This document shows positions 25,939 to 37,941 of a stretch of DNA of 64,000 nt, piece by piece. Made by a program: the position numbers and the translations under genes. Positions within the stretch are counted from its first letter, which is position 1. Each line of letters begins with the position of its first letter. The notes below the pieces were generated by a model that was not told the origin of the DNA, ran no database searches, and saw only the letters and a program-made list of their open reading frames with translations. This stretch comes from Flavobacteriales bacterium UBA5933 (GTDB lineage: Bacteria; Bacteroidota; Bacteroidia; Flavobacteriales; Weeksellaceae): contig DJDD01000131.1 of the NCBI GenBank assembly GCA_002430925.1, forward strand, positions 20,151 through 84,150, given 5' to 3'.

Positions 25939-27567
25939 TTATACTTGTATAATTCCTAGATTGAATTGTTTTTCTATAGGAGCATTATTTGCAGCTTCAA
26001 TTCCATTAGAAATCCATTTTCTTGTATCTAAAGGATTAATAATTCCATCAGTCCATAATCTTGCTGCAGCGTAATACGGGCTGGTTTGATCATCATATTT
26101 TGATTTAATTTCTTCAAGAAGTTCATGTTTTTTTATTTCATCAATTTCAACTCCTTGTTTCATTAATTTAGCTTCTTCAATTTGTAAAAGAACTTTTGCA
26201 GCTTGTTCTCCTCCCATAACAGCTAATTGTGCAGATGGCCAAGCAACAATTAATCTTGGGTCATAAGCTTTTCCACACATGGCATAATTTCCTGCTCCGT
26301 ATGAATTTCCAATTATAATCGTAAATTTAGGAACAACAGAGTTAGAAACAGCATTTACCATTTTTGCTCCATCCTTTATAATTCCTCCGTGTTCTGATTT
26401 TGAGCCAACCATAAAACCTGTAACATCTTGTAAGAAAACTAAAGGAATCTTTTTTTGATTACAGTTTGCGATAAAACGAGTTGCTTTATCAGCAGAGTCG
26501 GAATATATAACTCCACCAAATTGCATTCCTTCTTTTTTAGATTTTATAATTTTTCGTTGATTGGCTATAATTCCAACAGCCCAACCATCAATACGAGCAT
26601 ATGTACAAATGATAGATTTACCATAATCTGCTTTGTATTCATCAAATTCAGAATTATCAACAATTCTCTTTATGATTTCATACATATCATATTGTTCATT
26701 TCTTAATTCGGGCAGAATTCCAAAAATTTCTTTTTCTTCTAATGCAGGCTTTTGAGCTTCAACTCGATTAAAACCAGCTTTTTCAAAGTTACCAATTTTT
26801 CCAACAATAGATTTTATTCTATCTAATGCATCTTTATCATCTTTTGCTTTATAATCTGTGACACCAGAAATTTCACAGTGAGTAGTTGCACCTCCTAAAG
26901 TTTCATTATCAATATTTTCTCCAATAGCAGCTTTTACTAAATAACTTCCTGCTAAAAATATAGAACCTGTTTTATCAACAATCATAGCTTCATCGCTCAT
27001 AATAGGTAGATATGCTCCTCCTGCTACACAACTTCCCATTATAGCAGAAATTTGAGTAATTCCCATTGATGACATGATTGCATTGTTTCTGAAAATACGG
27101 CCAAAATTTTCCTTATCAGGGAAAATTTCATCTTGCATAGGTAAATAAACCCCTGCACTATCAACCAAATATATAATTGGTAATTTATTTTCAATAGATA
27201 TTTCTTGTGCTCTAAGATTTTTTTTACCTGTAATAGGAAACCATGCTCCAGCTTTTACAGTTGCATCATTAGCTACAACAATGCATTGTTTGCCTGATAT
27301 AAAACCTATTTTTACAACTACACCTCCAGATGGACATCCTCCTTCTTCTTGATACATTCCATCACCAGCTAAAGCTCCAATTTCAATTGAATCTTTATCC
27401 TTATCTAAAAGATAATCAATACGCTCTCGAGCACTTAATTTTCCTTTCTCATGTAATGTATCAATTCTCTTTTGTCCTCCTCCTAAGTATACTTTTTTTA
27501 ATTTTATTTCTAATTTGGAAAGTAAAAGTTTGTTATGATCTTCTCTCTTATTAAAAGTTAAATCCAT
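25939..27567 (-). CDS. mccB: Acyl-CoA carboxylase carboxyltransferase (beta) subunit, MCC-like
   Basis: Biotin-dependent carboxyltransferase subunit, 542 aa, full length. Features: GKLSARERIDYLLD near residue 43, the oxyanion-type motif GSCVAGGAYLP near 179, GSIFLAGSYLVKAAIGE near 200 and GGATTHCEISGVTDY near 224; the C-terminal half has QDVTGFMVGSKSEHGGIIKDGAKMV and GNSYGAGNYAMCGKAYDPR. This pattern is closer to methylcrotonyl-CoA carboxylase beta than to propionyl-CoA carboxylase, suggesting leucine breakdown. No biotin carboxylase gene is nearby, so the partner is elsewhere. Substrate preference is inferred. Confidence 0.82.
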   Translation of the reverse strand: MDLTFNKREDHNKLLLSKLEIKLKKVYLGGGQKRIDTLHEKGKLSARERIDYLLDKDKDSIEIGALAGDGMYQEEGGCPSGGVVVKIGFISGKQCIVVANDATVKAGAWFPITGKKNLRAQEISIENKLPIIYLVDSAGVYLPMQDEIFPDKENFGRIFRNNAIMSSMGITQISAIMGSCVAGGAYLPIMSDEAMIVDKTGSIFLAGSYLVKAAIGENIDNETLGGATTHCEISGVTDYKAKDDKDALDRIKSIVGKIGNFEKAGFNRVEAQKPALEEKEIFGILPELRNEQYDMYEIIKRIVDNSEFDEYKADYGKSIICTYARIDGWAVGIIANQRKIIKSKKEGMQFGGVIYSDSADKATRFIANCNQKKIPLVFLQDVTGFMVGSKSEHGGIIKDGAKMVNAVSNSVVPKFTIIIGNSYGAGNYAMCGKAYDPRLIVAWPSAQLAVMGGEQAAKVLLQIEEAKLMKQGVEIDEIKKHELLEEIKSKYDDQTSPYYAAARLWTDGIINPLDTRKWISNGIEAANNAPIEKQFNLGIIQV

Positions 27568-27618
27568 TTAGGTTTACTATTTATTTATAGGCCTAAACTA
27601 ATGATTTTTATTCGTAAT

Positions 27619-28224
27619 CTAAAATGAAATTTTAGTATTAGAATAGGAATGTAAAAATGCTTTACAATGGTTAATAAGCTTTGGATAAAATAAAAGAAAA
27701 TCATTTTCTAACGAAGTATAATTTTTTTCAAATTCAGGAATGATATGATCTAAATTATTCTCAAATTTAGATTGTTTTCCAACTCCTTTCAATGTTTTTT
27801 GAACACCTTCTATGCTTTTATAATTTTCGAACCAGTCATATTTTATAAGATAAGATATTTTAATTTGTAACTTTTCAGGTAGATTTTCATATCTATCTTG
27901 AAAAAGTTGATAGCAATTGTTCTTAAATGTATTAAAAGGAACTTTTGAAAATAAATGCCAATGTTTGATTAAAAAATAATCATAAATTACATCAATAATT
28001 ATAGGAGAAAATTTGTGTTGGGATGCATGAAAATAACTAGCACTTTTTTTTACTATTTCATGAGAATCTGTAAATGAATCAATCTCTCTATGTAATAGAA
28101 TTCCAATTTTTATTTTATCAGGAAAAGTTAAATATTTATTTCCTTTAATAATATCTCCAAGCAAATTGCCTATTTGTAGGTCTTTGTTGTCGAAGGATAA
28201 TAATTGATGCGCTACTAAATTCAT
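27619..28224 (-). CDS. acpH: Acyl carrier protein phosphodiesterase (AcpH family)
   Basis: 201-aa cytoplasmic protein of the AcpH family, HD-domain-like enzymes that remove 4'-phosphopantetheine from acyl carrier protein. Family landmarks: MNLVAHQLLS, IGNLLGDIIKG near residue 18, LLHREIDSFTDSHEIV near 43, ASQHKFSPIIIDVIYDYFLIKHW near 67 with the metal-type His and Asp residues. Length agrees with E. coli AcpH (193 aa). It lies 51 nt upstream of the carboxylase gene on the same strand; co-transcription is possible but there is no functional link beyond acyl metabolism. Confidence 0.85.
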   Translation of the reverse strand: MNLVAHQLLSFDNKDLQIGNLLGDIIKGNKYLTFPDKIKIGILLHREIDSFTDSHEIVKKSASYFHASQHKFSPIIIDVIYDYFLIKHWHLFSKVPFNTFKNNCYQLFQDRYENLPEKLQIKISYLIKYDWFENYKSIEGVQKTLKGVGKQSKFENNLDHIIPEFEKNYTSLENDFLLFYPKLINHCKAFLHSYSNTKISF

Positions 28225-28295
28225 ACATTTAAATTGACGAATAAAGGTAATATTTTTTACGCTAATATTTTGTTATATAATAATCAAATAATAGT

Positions 28296-28326
28296 AAAAA
28301 AAAGAACCATTTTTATGATGGCTCTT
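28296..28326 (-). terminator. Terminator after the TPR gene
   Basis: On the minus strand AAGAGCCAT and ATGGTTCTT pair around a short loop and run into T8. It overlaps the last codons of the TPR gene. Confidence 0.75.
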
Positions 28327-29692
28327 GATTTATATTTAATATTTTTTCTTGAAGAATAGGATAAATTTCAAGCATATTGTCTTTTAGAGAACGATTTAAT
28401 AATAATGCATTAGTTAAAGCTTCATCTCCTAATTTATCTTGATCTGTATGGTAATAAGCATTGCTTAATTGATAGAATAATTCTGCTCTATTAAAGTTTT
28501 TTAATGCTCCTGTAATTATTATCGCAATAGCTTGCTCATATTCTCCAATTGCAATTAATGTTTCTATATAAGCATACCATGAATTGAAAACAAGAGGATC
28601 AAGTTCTATTAGTTTTTCTAAATGCTCAATAGCTTCTTCAAACTTCATTTGTTTTAGAAGATAATAAATAGAATTTCTATAGTAATTTATATTATCATTA
28701 TCTAATTCAATAGCTCTATTGATATAGTATTCTGCTTCATCAAAATTTGCTAGTTTATCATATAAAGCAGCAAGATTAGCCCAAGCTTTATCTAATTGAG
28801 GGTCTTCTTTTATAGAAATATGATAAGATTTTAAAGCTTTTTGAGTTTTATCTAGTTTTTCATATAGTTCACCAATTTTTAGATAAGTTGATGCAGCAGA
28901 TGTGTCATATTCTAAAGTCTCTTCTAGAGTTGCTATAGCATCATTGTATCGACCTAAAAAATCTAAAGAGTTAGCTTTGTTTGTATGAGCTGATATACTA
29001 TTTGGATTAATTGCTATGACATAATCAAATGCATTTATAGCTTCATCATACTCTTTTTGATGATTGTAAAGTAAACCAAGTTGTAGCCATGCAGCTTCTG
29101 AATATGGATTATCTTCTATATAATCTTTTAAAAATTCTATACAATCCTTTTCATCATTTATCTCTTCGTAACATTGTATAATAGAATAAAAAGAATAATC
29201 ATTTTCTGGATTAAATTTTATAGCTTTTTTAAAAGCAACTAATGCAGAATGTACTTCATCTAAATTTAAATATTCATTTCCGATACAATTACAAATGAAG
29301 TCAGTTTCTTCATCATCTATTTCAAGTGCTTTTTCATAAATTTTTATAGCTTTTTTGGGCATATTTTTCATTCCCCAAAAACGAGCTTCTACCAGTAAAT
29401 AATCAATTTCTTTTGCAGCAATTTCTTTTAATTCTTTAATAATTACTGCAGCCTCTTTCAATTTGTTTGTAAATAAAAGATAATCTATTCTTTTAATTCT
29501 AATATCAAGATTATCTGGATGTAATTTTTCTGCATACTCTAGTGCACGTTTAGCATACTCGCTATCGTTTACTTCGATATAAAATTCAATAATTTCGACT
29601 AAATCCTCGGAATCGTAATATTTATAATCACGATTATCAAGCATTTGTTCAAAATTTTCTATCAATTCATTATTAAAAAAATCTTCGTCCAT
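28313..29692 (-). CDS. Tetratricopeptide repeat protein
   Basis: 459-aa protein made almost wholly of TPR helices; I start at ATG 29692 (MDEDFFNNELIENFEQ), since the upstream ATG at 29737 would begin inside the terminator hairpin of the preceding gene. At least nine degenerate 34-residue repeats can be followed, for example AWLQLGLLYNHQKEYDEAINAFDYVIAI..., with the usual pattern of W/L/Y and A/P at repeat positions. No signal peptide, so probably a cytoplasmic scaffold. Very acidic. It ends in a strong terminator and stands as a single transcription unit after glmM. Partner unknown. Confidence 0.8.
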   Translation of the reverse strand: MDEDFFNNELIENFEQMLDNRDYKYYDSEDLVEIIEFYIEVNDSEYAKRALEYAEKLHPDNLDIRIKRIDYLLFTNKLKEAAVIIKELKEIAAKEIDYLLVEARFWGMKNMPKKAIKIYEKALEIDDEETDFICNCIGNEYLNLDEVHSALVAFKKAIKFNPENDYSFYSIIQCYEEINDEKDCIEFLKDYIEDNPYSEAAWLQLGLLYNHQKEYDEAINAFDYVIAINPNSISAHTNKANSLDFLGRYNDAIATLEETLEYDTSAASTYLKIGELYEKLDKTQKALKSYHISIKEDPQLDKAWANLAALYDKLANFDEAEYYINRAIELDNDNINYYRNSIYYLLKQMKFEEAIEHLEKLIELDPLVFNSWYAYIETLIAIGEYEQAIAIIITGALKNFNRAELFYQLSNAYYHTDQDKLGDEALTNALLLNRSLKDNMLEIYPILQEKILNINQEPS

Positions 29693-29711
29693 ATATATTA
29701 CTAAATTACAA

Positions 29712-29762
29712 AATAAAATAAGCAAAGACCATAACAAAATTGTTATAGTTTTTGCTTATTTG
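29712..29762 (-). terminator. Terminator after glmM
   Basis: Minus-strand stem AATAAGCAAA / TTTGCTTATT with an inner TATAAC / GTTAT stem, followed by TTTATTTTG. It separates glmM from the TPR gene. Confidence 0.65.
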
Positions 29763-29785
29763 TTAAATGTATATAAAAGCGTTAT

Positions 29786-31168
29786 TTATAAAATACTTTT
29801 TATACTTTCTATCATTTTATCAGCCAACTCATTCGCTTTTTCTTCAGATGTACTTTCTGTATAAATGCGAATAATAGGTTCTGTGTTAGATTTACGTAAA
29901 TGTACCCATTCTGTTGGGAAATCTATTTTTACACCATCAACAGTATTTATTTGCTCATTTTTATATACTTCTTGTATCTTAATCAATAAATTATCAACAT
30001 CAATATCTGGTGTTAATTCTATTTTCTTTTTTGCCATGAAGTATGCAGGATAAGAAGCTCTTAATTCTGAAACTGAACAGTTTTTTTCTGCTAAATATGT
30101 TAAAAATAATGCGATACCAACTAAAGAATCTCTTCCGTAATGTAATTCTGGATATATAATACCTCCATTTCCTTCACCTCCAATCTTAGCTTCTAATCTT
30201 TTCATTTCTGTAACTACGTTTACTTCTCCAACAGCGGATGGAGAATAAGTTTGTCCATATTTTTCTGTTACATCACGTAAAGCACGAGAAGATGATAGAT
30301 TTGATACTGTAGCAGAAGGAGTTTTAGATAAAATATAATCAGCAATAGCAACCAATGTGTATTCTTCTCCAAACATTTCACCTTTTTCGTCAATTAATGC
30401 TAAGCGGTCTACGTCTGGGTCTACAACAATTCCAAAGTCAGCTTGCTCATCTACTACTTTTTTACAAATATCTCCTAAATGTTCTTTTAATGGTTCAGGA
30501 TTGTGAGGAAATTGACCGTTAGGTTCACAGTATATTCCGTAGTGTATAACACCAAGTCGTTGTAATAATTTTGGAATAGCAATACCACCTGTTGAATTTA
30601 CAGCATCAATAGCGACTTTGAAATTCATATTTTGTATTGCATTCGTGTTAACTAATGGTAATGCAAGTATTTTTTCAATATGTAAATCTATAGCATCATC
30701 AAATGTTTCATATGTTCCTAAGTTATCAACTTCAGCAAAAGTGTAATCATCTTTGTCTACATATTCTAGAATTTGAGCTCCGTCTTCTGCAGAAACAAAT
30801 TCTCCTTTTGCATTTAATAGTTTAAGGGCATTCCATTCTTTTGGATTATGTGATGCAGTTAGTATGATACCTCCATCAGCTTTTAGATGAGTTACCATAA
30901 CTTCTACAGTTGGAGTTGTAGATAACCCTAAATCGATTACGTTTATTCCAAGTCCTTGTAAAGTAGAGCATACAAGTTGAGAAATCATTTGTCCAGAAAT
31001 GCGAGCATCTCTACCAATGATTACTTTATATTCTGATTGATTTGTTTGTGTTTTAAGCCATGTGCCATAGGCAGCTGCAAATTTTACAGCATCTATTGGT
31101 GTTAAATTATCTCCTGGATTTCCACCGATTGTTCCTCGGAAACCTGAAATAGATTTTATTAGAGACAT
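29786..31168 (-). CDS. glmM: Phosphoglucosamine mutase
   Basis: Interconverts glucosamine-6-P and glucosamine-1-P for UDP-GlcNAc, and so for peptidoglycan, LPS and the HexNAc-initiated polysaccharide. 460 aa, all four alpha-D-phosphohexomutase domains. The phosphoserine is Ser106 in TASHNP; the Mg site is DPDVDRLALID near residue 245; the sugar loop is GEGNGGIIYP near 334; the phosphate-binding loop is RKSNTEPIIRIY near 428. The N-terminal GFRGTIGG and TASHNPKEWNALK match Bacteroidota GlmM more than phosphomannomutase, though ManB-type activity cannot be excluded. Own promoter box at 31191-31198. Confidence 0.85.
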   Translation of the reverse strand: MSLIKSISGFRGTIGGNPGDNLTPIDAVKFAAAYGTWLKTQTNQSEYKVIIGRDARISGQMISQLVCSTLQGLGINVIDLGLSTTPTVEVMVTHLKADGGIILTASHNPKEWNALKLLNAKGEFVSAEDGAQILEYVDKDDYTFAEVDNLGTYETFDDAIDLHIEKILALPLVNTNAIQNMNFKVAIDAVNSTGGIAIPKLLQRLGVIHYGIYCEPNGQFPHNPEPLKEHLGDICKKVVDEQADFGIVVDPDVDRLALIDEKGEMFGEEYTLVAIADYILSKTPSATVSNLSSSRALRDVTEKYGQTYSPSAVGEVNVVTEMKRLEAKIGGEGNGGIIYPELHYGRDSLVGIALFLTYLAEKNCSVSELRASYPAYFMAKKKIELTPDIDVDNLLIKIQEVYKNEQINTVDGVKIDFPTEWVHLRKSNTEPIIRIYTESTSEEKANELADKMIESIKSIL

Positions 31169-31190
31169 ATTTTTAATTTTTATAGTCTTA

Positions 31191-31198
31191 CAAATCTA
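31191..31198 (-). promoter_or_regulatory. -7 box of glmM
   Basis: Minus-strand TAGATTTG, exact TAnnTTTG, 22 nt before the glmM ATG. No well-placed TTTG at -33. Confidence 0.5.
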
Positions 31199-31276
31199 CG
31201 AAATACAAAAATTATTCTTAACTTTTTATGGTGAATTAATAGTAAAGATTTAATAATTAATAAAAAAATTAATTTT

Positions 31277-31594
31277 ATGATTGGATTAGCGTTTATTACA
31301 TTAGGAATTACAAGTTCTTGGAATGTTATGGTTTATATAATCATAGGTTTATTTTGTACAGGTATTGCAAGAGCTTTATTTATTGAAGAATATTTTGGTG
31401 GTCTTGCAGCTACTGCTGTAGTAGGTATTGTTGGAGCTTTTATTGGAGCTTATGTTCCTGTTTTGTTAGGATTACATGATTATTTATTTATGAGTCCTTT
31501 GCATTGTATTTTATCATTTTTTGTATCATTATCATTATTGTACTTATGGAATAAAATTGTGATATCATCTGTTGATAAACAGAAATTGCAATAG
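31277..31594 (+). CDS. Small membrane protein, GlsB/YeaQ/YmgE-like
   Basis: 105-aa hydrophobic protein with three or four membrane helices. The central glycine-rich part (GIARALFIEEYFGGLAATAVVGIVGAFIGAYV) has the spacing of the transglycosylase-associated (GlsB/YeaQ/YmgE) family, with the G-x3-G packing motifs. That family has no established enzymatic role and is often stress related. The match is by eye and weak outside the central segment. Single gene, convergent with satP; repeat copy C lies between the two ends. Confidence 0.55.
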   Translation: MIGLAFITLGITSSWNVMVYIIIGLFCTGIARALFIEEYFGGLAATAVVGIVGAFIGAYVPVLLGLHDYLFMSPLHCILSFFVSLSLLYLWNKIVISSVDKQKLQ

Positions 31595-31686
31595 CGATAG
31601 CAATGTAAATCCTTTGCTAGCAATTTTATGAGGCTAAGTTGCTAGCAAAGATTGAAATGTATAGCGCGTCCCGTAGGGATTGCCCA
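31588..31686 (-). repeat. Dispersed palindromic repeat, copy C
   Basis: Reverse-oriented element between two convergent genes. Its centre is a perfect 12-bp inverted repeat, CTTTGCTAGCAA (31612-31623) and TTGCTAGCAAAG (31639-31650); the ends pair as GCAAT/ATTGC and the small hairpin reads CCC-TAC-GGG on the minus strand. May also end transcription of both neighbours. Overlaps the last 7 bases of the small membrane-protein gene. Confidence 0.8.
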
Positions 31687-31692
31687 AATTAT

Positions 31693-32259
31693 TTATAAAG
31701 GCAAAACTATTTTTTCATATTTAGTATTAATCATGATTGCAGATGCTTCGTAAAAGGCTAAAAATCCACAAATAATTCCTATCCATCCTGCAAATGAAAT
31801 TATTTTACTATTTGCACAGAAGTTACCTGCTGCTAACAAGAAAAATAAGAGTGTAAGAGAGCCAAAAAGTAATTTTCCTGTGAGATGACCTTTTAGCGTT
31901 TGTATAAAATTGACAAATGTAAATAATCCCCAAATGGCTAGATAAGAACCCATAGCATTTCCATCGGGCTTTTCTACACCAAAAAGTGGAGCTATCCATG
32001 TAAAAACTAAGGTTAGCCAAAAAGCGCCGTATGCCATAAATGCAATACTTCCAAAAGTATTACCTTTTTTCCATTCTAATGCACCAGCAATAAATTGTGC
32101 TCCTCCACCAAAAAATACACCCATTCCCATAATCATACTGTTTACAGGAAAAAAACCTGCGTTATGAATGTTAAGAAGTACAGTTGTCATAGCAAAACCA
32201 TATAATCCTAATGGTCCAGGATTAGCAGTTAAATCTTTAATTTCGTATTGTTTTTCCAT
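31693..32259 (-). CDS. satP: Acetate/succinate transporter, GPR1/FUN34/YaaH family
   Basis: Inner-membrane carboxylate transporter of 188 aa, the same length as E. coli SatP (YaaH). The family motif NPGPLGLYGFAMTTVLLNIHN starts at Asn13, and six hydrophobic helices follow with GMGVFFGGGAQFIAGALEW near residue 47 and GAFWLTLVF near 79. Probably takes up acetate or succinate with protons. Downstream of yidC on the same strand but cut off from nothing obvious upstream: the terminator at 32362-32398 lies between yidC and satP, so satP has its own promoter. Confidence 0.9.
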   Translation of the reverse strand: MEKQYEIKDLTANPGPLGLYGFAMTTVLLNIHNAGFFPVNSMIMGMGVFFGGGAQFIAGALEWKKGNTFGSIAFMAYGAFWLTLVFTWIAPLFGVEKPDGNAMGSYLAIWGLFTFVNFIQTLKGHLTGKLLFGSLTLLFFLLAAGNFCANSKIISFAGWIGIICGFLAFYEASAIMINTKYEKIVLPL

Positions 32260-32361
32260 TTTTGTGATTGTTTGTATAACAATTATAATCTATAAAAATG
32301 AAATCAACAAATAAAAGTGTATTTTGTACACTAAAAACTTTTTACAATAAATTATGTGAGA

Positions 32362-32398
32362 TAAAAAAAAAGGTCGTTAATTTAATTAACGACCTTTT
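32362..32398 (-). terminator. Terminator after yidC
   Basis: Stem AAAAGGTCGTTAA / TTAACGACCTTTT (13 perfect pairs) followed on the minus strand by T8. Placed 20 nt after the yidC stop. Confidence 0.9.
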
Positions 32399-32417
32399 GA
32401 TATTTATAAATAAGAGT

Positions 32418-35904
<3,487 letters not shown>

Positions 35905-35913
35905 TCAATGGTT

Positions 35914-35922
35914 GCAAATTTA
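35914..35922 (-). promoter_or_regulatory. -7 box of pyrG-yidC
   Basis: Minus-strand TAAATTTGC, exact TAnnTTTG plus the frequent C, 21 nt before the pyrG ATG, giving a very short leader. The -33 region is not clear. Confidence 0.55.
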
Positions 35923-35975
35923 CGAATAAATAATGGGGTAAAAAAAAAGATACTTAAATTTAGAGAATAAAAAAA

Positions 35976-36070
35976 GGCAAGCGACCTACATCACACCGCT
36001 ACGACCGTATACCTTTGCTACGTTCCCGTCCTGGAGGGTTCAACAGGAGCTGGTTGTGTAGGACTTGCCT
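35976..36070 (-). ncRNA. ffs: Signal recognition particle RNA, small bacterial type (4.5S)
   Basis: About 95-nt RNA that binds Ffh. On the minus strand the ends pair (GGCAAG with CTTGCC), and the apical domain reads CAGGACGGGAACGTAGCAAAG, which keeps the GGAA-type loop and the AGCA asymmetric loop of the SRP helix 8 consensus. The 3' end runs into a T7 stretch (complement of 35969-35975), a natural terminator. A TACCTTTGC -7 box lies immediately upstream at 36074-36082. It sits between pyrG and the plus-strand DUF4199 gene. Confidence 0.9.
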
Positions 36071-36073
36071 GAT

Positions 36074-36082
36074 GCAAAGGTA
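36074..36082 (-). promoter_or_regulatory. -7 box of the SRP RNA
   Basis: Minus-strand TACCTTTGC matches TAnnTTTG and ends 4 nt before the predicted RNA 5' end at 36070, a distance expected for transcription starts in Bacteroidota. Confidence 0.6.
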
Positions 36083-36198
36083 AAATATTTTTTATAAAAT
36101 AAAAGTGTTTATCGAAAGTTTTTTCTCTAAAAATCGCATGTTTTGATTCTATTGTTTAAAAATGAGTAGATTATATATAAATATTTTTTTTATTTTTT

Positions 36199-36309
36199 GG
36201 GGCAATCACTACGTGCCGCGCTTTATCGTTCTCAATCTTTTTTTGATTTGGCATTGTTTTTTGAACTTAGTCAATCAAAAAAAAGGATTTCCACTTCAAT
36301 CGCTATTGC
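36199..36309 (+). repeat. Dispersed palindromic repeat, copy D
   Basis: Forward copy between the SRP RNA and the DUF4199 gene. Small hairpin CAC-TAC-GTG, arm CTCAATCTTT, centre pairing CTTTTTTTGATT with AATCAAAAAAAAG, right arm GGATTTCCACTTCAATCGC and end pairing GCAAT/ATTGC. Confidence 0.8.
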
Positions 36310-36387
36310 TTTTTTTTAAAAAAATGTTTTTTTAATTTCATTGTTTTAAAACATAAAAATATTCCCAAAAGAATTATAAGATATATA

Positions 36388-36395
36388 TATCTTTG
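36388..36395 (+). promoter_or_regulatory. -7 box for the DUF4199 operon
   Basis: TATCTTTG, exact TAnnTTTG, only 4 nt before the ATG at 36400, so the transcript would be leaderless or nearly so. Confidence 0.5.
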
Positions 36396-36399
36396 TCAA

Positions 36400-36969
36400 A
36401 TGATAAGTTTTAATAAGATTTTCAAAAATTCTTTGATATTAACAGCGATTACATTAGTGCTGTTTTTCGGTTTATATTTTTATTTTTCTACGAATGGTAG
36501 TGTATCAGTAAAAGATTATTATACATATAGTTTTATGATATGTTGTTTCATACTTTTACCTGTATATGCAATATATTGTTTTTTCATGATATTTAATTTG
36601 TCAAAAAAGAAAGCAATTAATTACCAGAGTAGAGAAGATTTGATGAGTTTTAAAGAAGGATTTAAAGTAGGTTTTTATACTATTTTCTTTGCTGGTGCTA
36701 TAAGTCTTATTGTGATTTTTGTGTTTTTTAATACAGCAGGTGAGTGGGCTCAAGATAGTCTGAAGCAAGGTCTTTTGGATACTTTTACAGATAATATGGC
36801 TGATCCTAAAGTAGCAAAGGATATAGAAACATATAGAAATTCTGATAGTTATAAAACATTGAATTTATTTACAATTAAAAATTTCTTTGGATTGTTTTCT
36901 ATGTTCTTATCTTTTTATATTGCTATCTCTGCTTTATTTTCTCAATTTTTAAAAAAACGTGTTTTTTAA
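36400..36969 (+). CDS. DUF4199 family membrane protein
   Basis: 189-aa inner-membrane protein with four helices: residues 13-30, 43-66, 91-111 and 160-182, the last two separated by a soluble segment rich in Asp and Lys. It fits DUF4199, a Bacteroidota family of unknown function frequently placed just before a family 2 glycosyltransferase, as here with a 3-nt gap. The conserved pairing suggests it assists the glycosyltransferase in the membrane, but nothing in the sequence proves it. First gene of a four-gene run. Confidence 0.7.
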   Translation: MISFNKIFKNSLILTAITLVLFFGLYFYFSTNGSVSVKDYYTYSFMICCFILLPVYAIYCFFMIFNLSKKKAINYQSREDLMSFKEGFKVGFYTIFFAGAISLIVIFVFFNTAGEWAQDSLKQGLLDTFTDNMADPKVAKDIETYRNSDSYKTLNLFTIKNFFGLFSMFLSFYIAISALFSQFLKKRVF

Positions 36970-36972
36970 CAT

Positions 36973-37935
36973 ATGGATATATCAGTTGTTGTCCCTCTAT
37001 TAAATGAGCAAGATTCTTTAGAAGAATTATTTTATAGAATAAAAAAAGTTTGCGAACAGAATGATTTTTCATTCGAAGTTATTTTTGTTGATGACGGAAG
37101 TACAGATGAGTCATGGCAAATTATAGAATACATAGCGAATTTTAATCCTGAAGTAAAAGGAATTAAATTCAGAAAAAACTATGGTAAATCTCCAGCTTTA
37201 AGTGCGGCTTTTAAAGAAGTAAAAGGTGATGTTGTGATAACTATGGATGCTGATTTACAAGATTTTCCAGAAGAAATTCCAGCGTTGTACCATATGCTTA
37301 AAAATCAAAAGGCAGATATTGTATCTGGTTGGAAAGAAAATCGTCAAGATAATAAGCTAACAAAAAATTTACCATCAAAATTATTTAATGGTGTTGCAAG
37401 AAAAACTTCTGGTGTAAAACTTCATGATTTTAATTGTGGACTAAAAGCGTATAGACATGAAGTTACACAGAATATAGAATTATATGGCGATATGCATCGT
37501 TATATACCAGTTTTAGCAAAAAATGCAGGATATTCTCGTATCATAGAGAAAAAAGTAAAACATCAAGCAAGAAAATATGGTGTTTCTAAATTCGGAGCAA
37601 ATCGATTTGTAAATGGTTTTTTAGATTTAATTACATTATTTTTTGCATCTCGTTTTGGAAATAAACCAATGCATATTTTTGGATTGTTAGGAACTTTAAT
37701 GTTTATCTTAGGCTTTATGTCTTCTTTTTACATTGGAATAGAGAAGTTATTTAAAGTTTATATTTCACATTCTCCTGCGAAGTTAATTACAGATAATCCA
37801 TATTTTTATATATCTTTAGTTTTTATGATATTAGGAACTCAATTATTTTTAGCTGGATTTTTAGGTGAATTAATTGTTCGTAATAATCGTGAAAAACAAT
37901 TATATTTAGTTCAGAAAGAGCTTAATTTAAATTAA
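36973..37935 (+). CDS. Glycosyltransferase family 2, dolichol-phosphate-mannose-synthase-like membrane enzyme
   Basis: 320-aa GT2 of the DPM1/GtrB/ArnC type, which loads a sugar from a nucleotide donor onto polyprenyl phosphate. N-terminal catalytic half: SVVVPLLNEQDSLEELF, FVDDGSTDESW near residue 40, KNYGKSPALSAAFKEVKGD near 68 and the metal site MDADLQDFPEEI near 91. Two C-terminal helices (about 233-257 and 277-305) anchor it. The RKYGVSKFG segment near 200 is typical. It belongs to the DUF4199 run and is outside the main polysaccharide locus. Sugar unknown. Confidence 0.88.
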   Translation: MDISVVVPLLNEQDSLEELFYRIKKVCEQNDFSFEVIFVDDGSTDESWQIIEYIANFNPEVKGIKFRKNYGKSPALSAAFKEVKGDVVITMDADLQDFPEEIPALYHMLKNQKADIVSGWKENRQDNKLTKNLPSKLFNGVARKTSGVKLHDFNCGLKAYRHEVTQNIELYGDMHRYIPVLAKNAGYSRIIEKKVKHQARKYGVSKFGANRFVNGFLDLITLFFASRFGNKPMHIFGLLGTLMFILGFMSSFYIGIEKLFKVYISHSPAKLITDNPYFYISLVFMILGTQLFLAGFLGELIVRNNREKQLYLVQKELNLN

Positions 37936-37941
37936 TGAATC

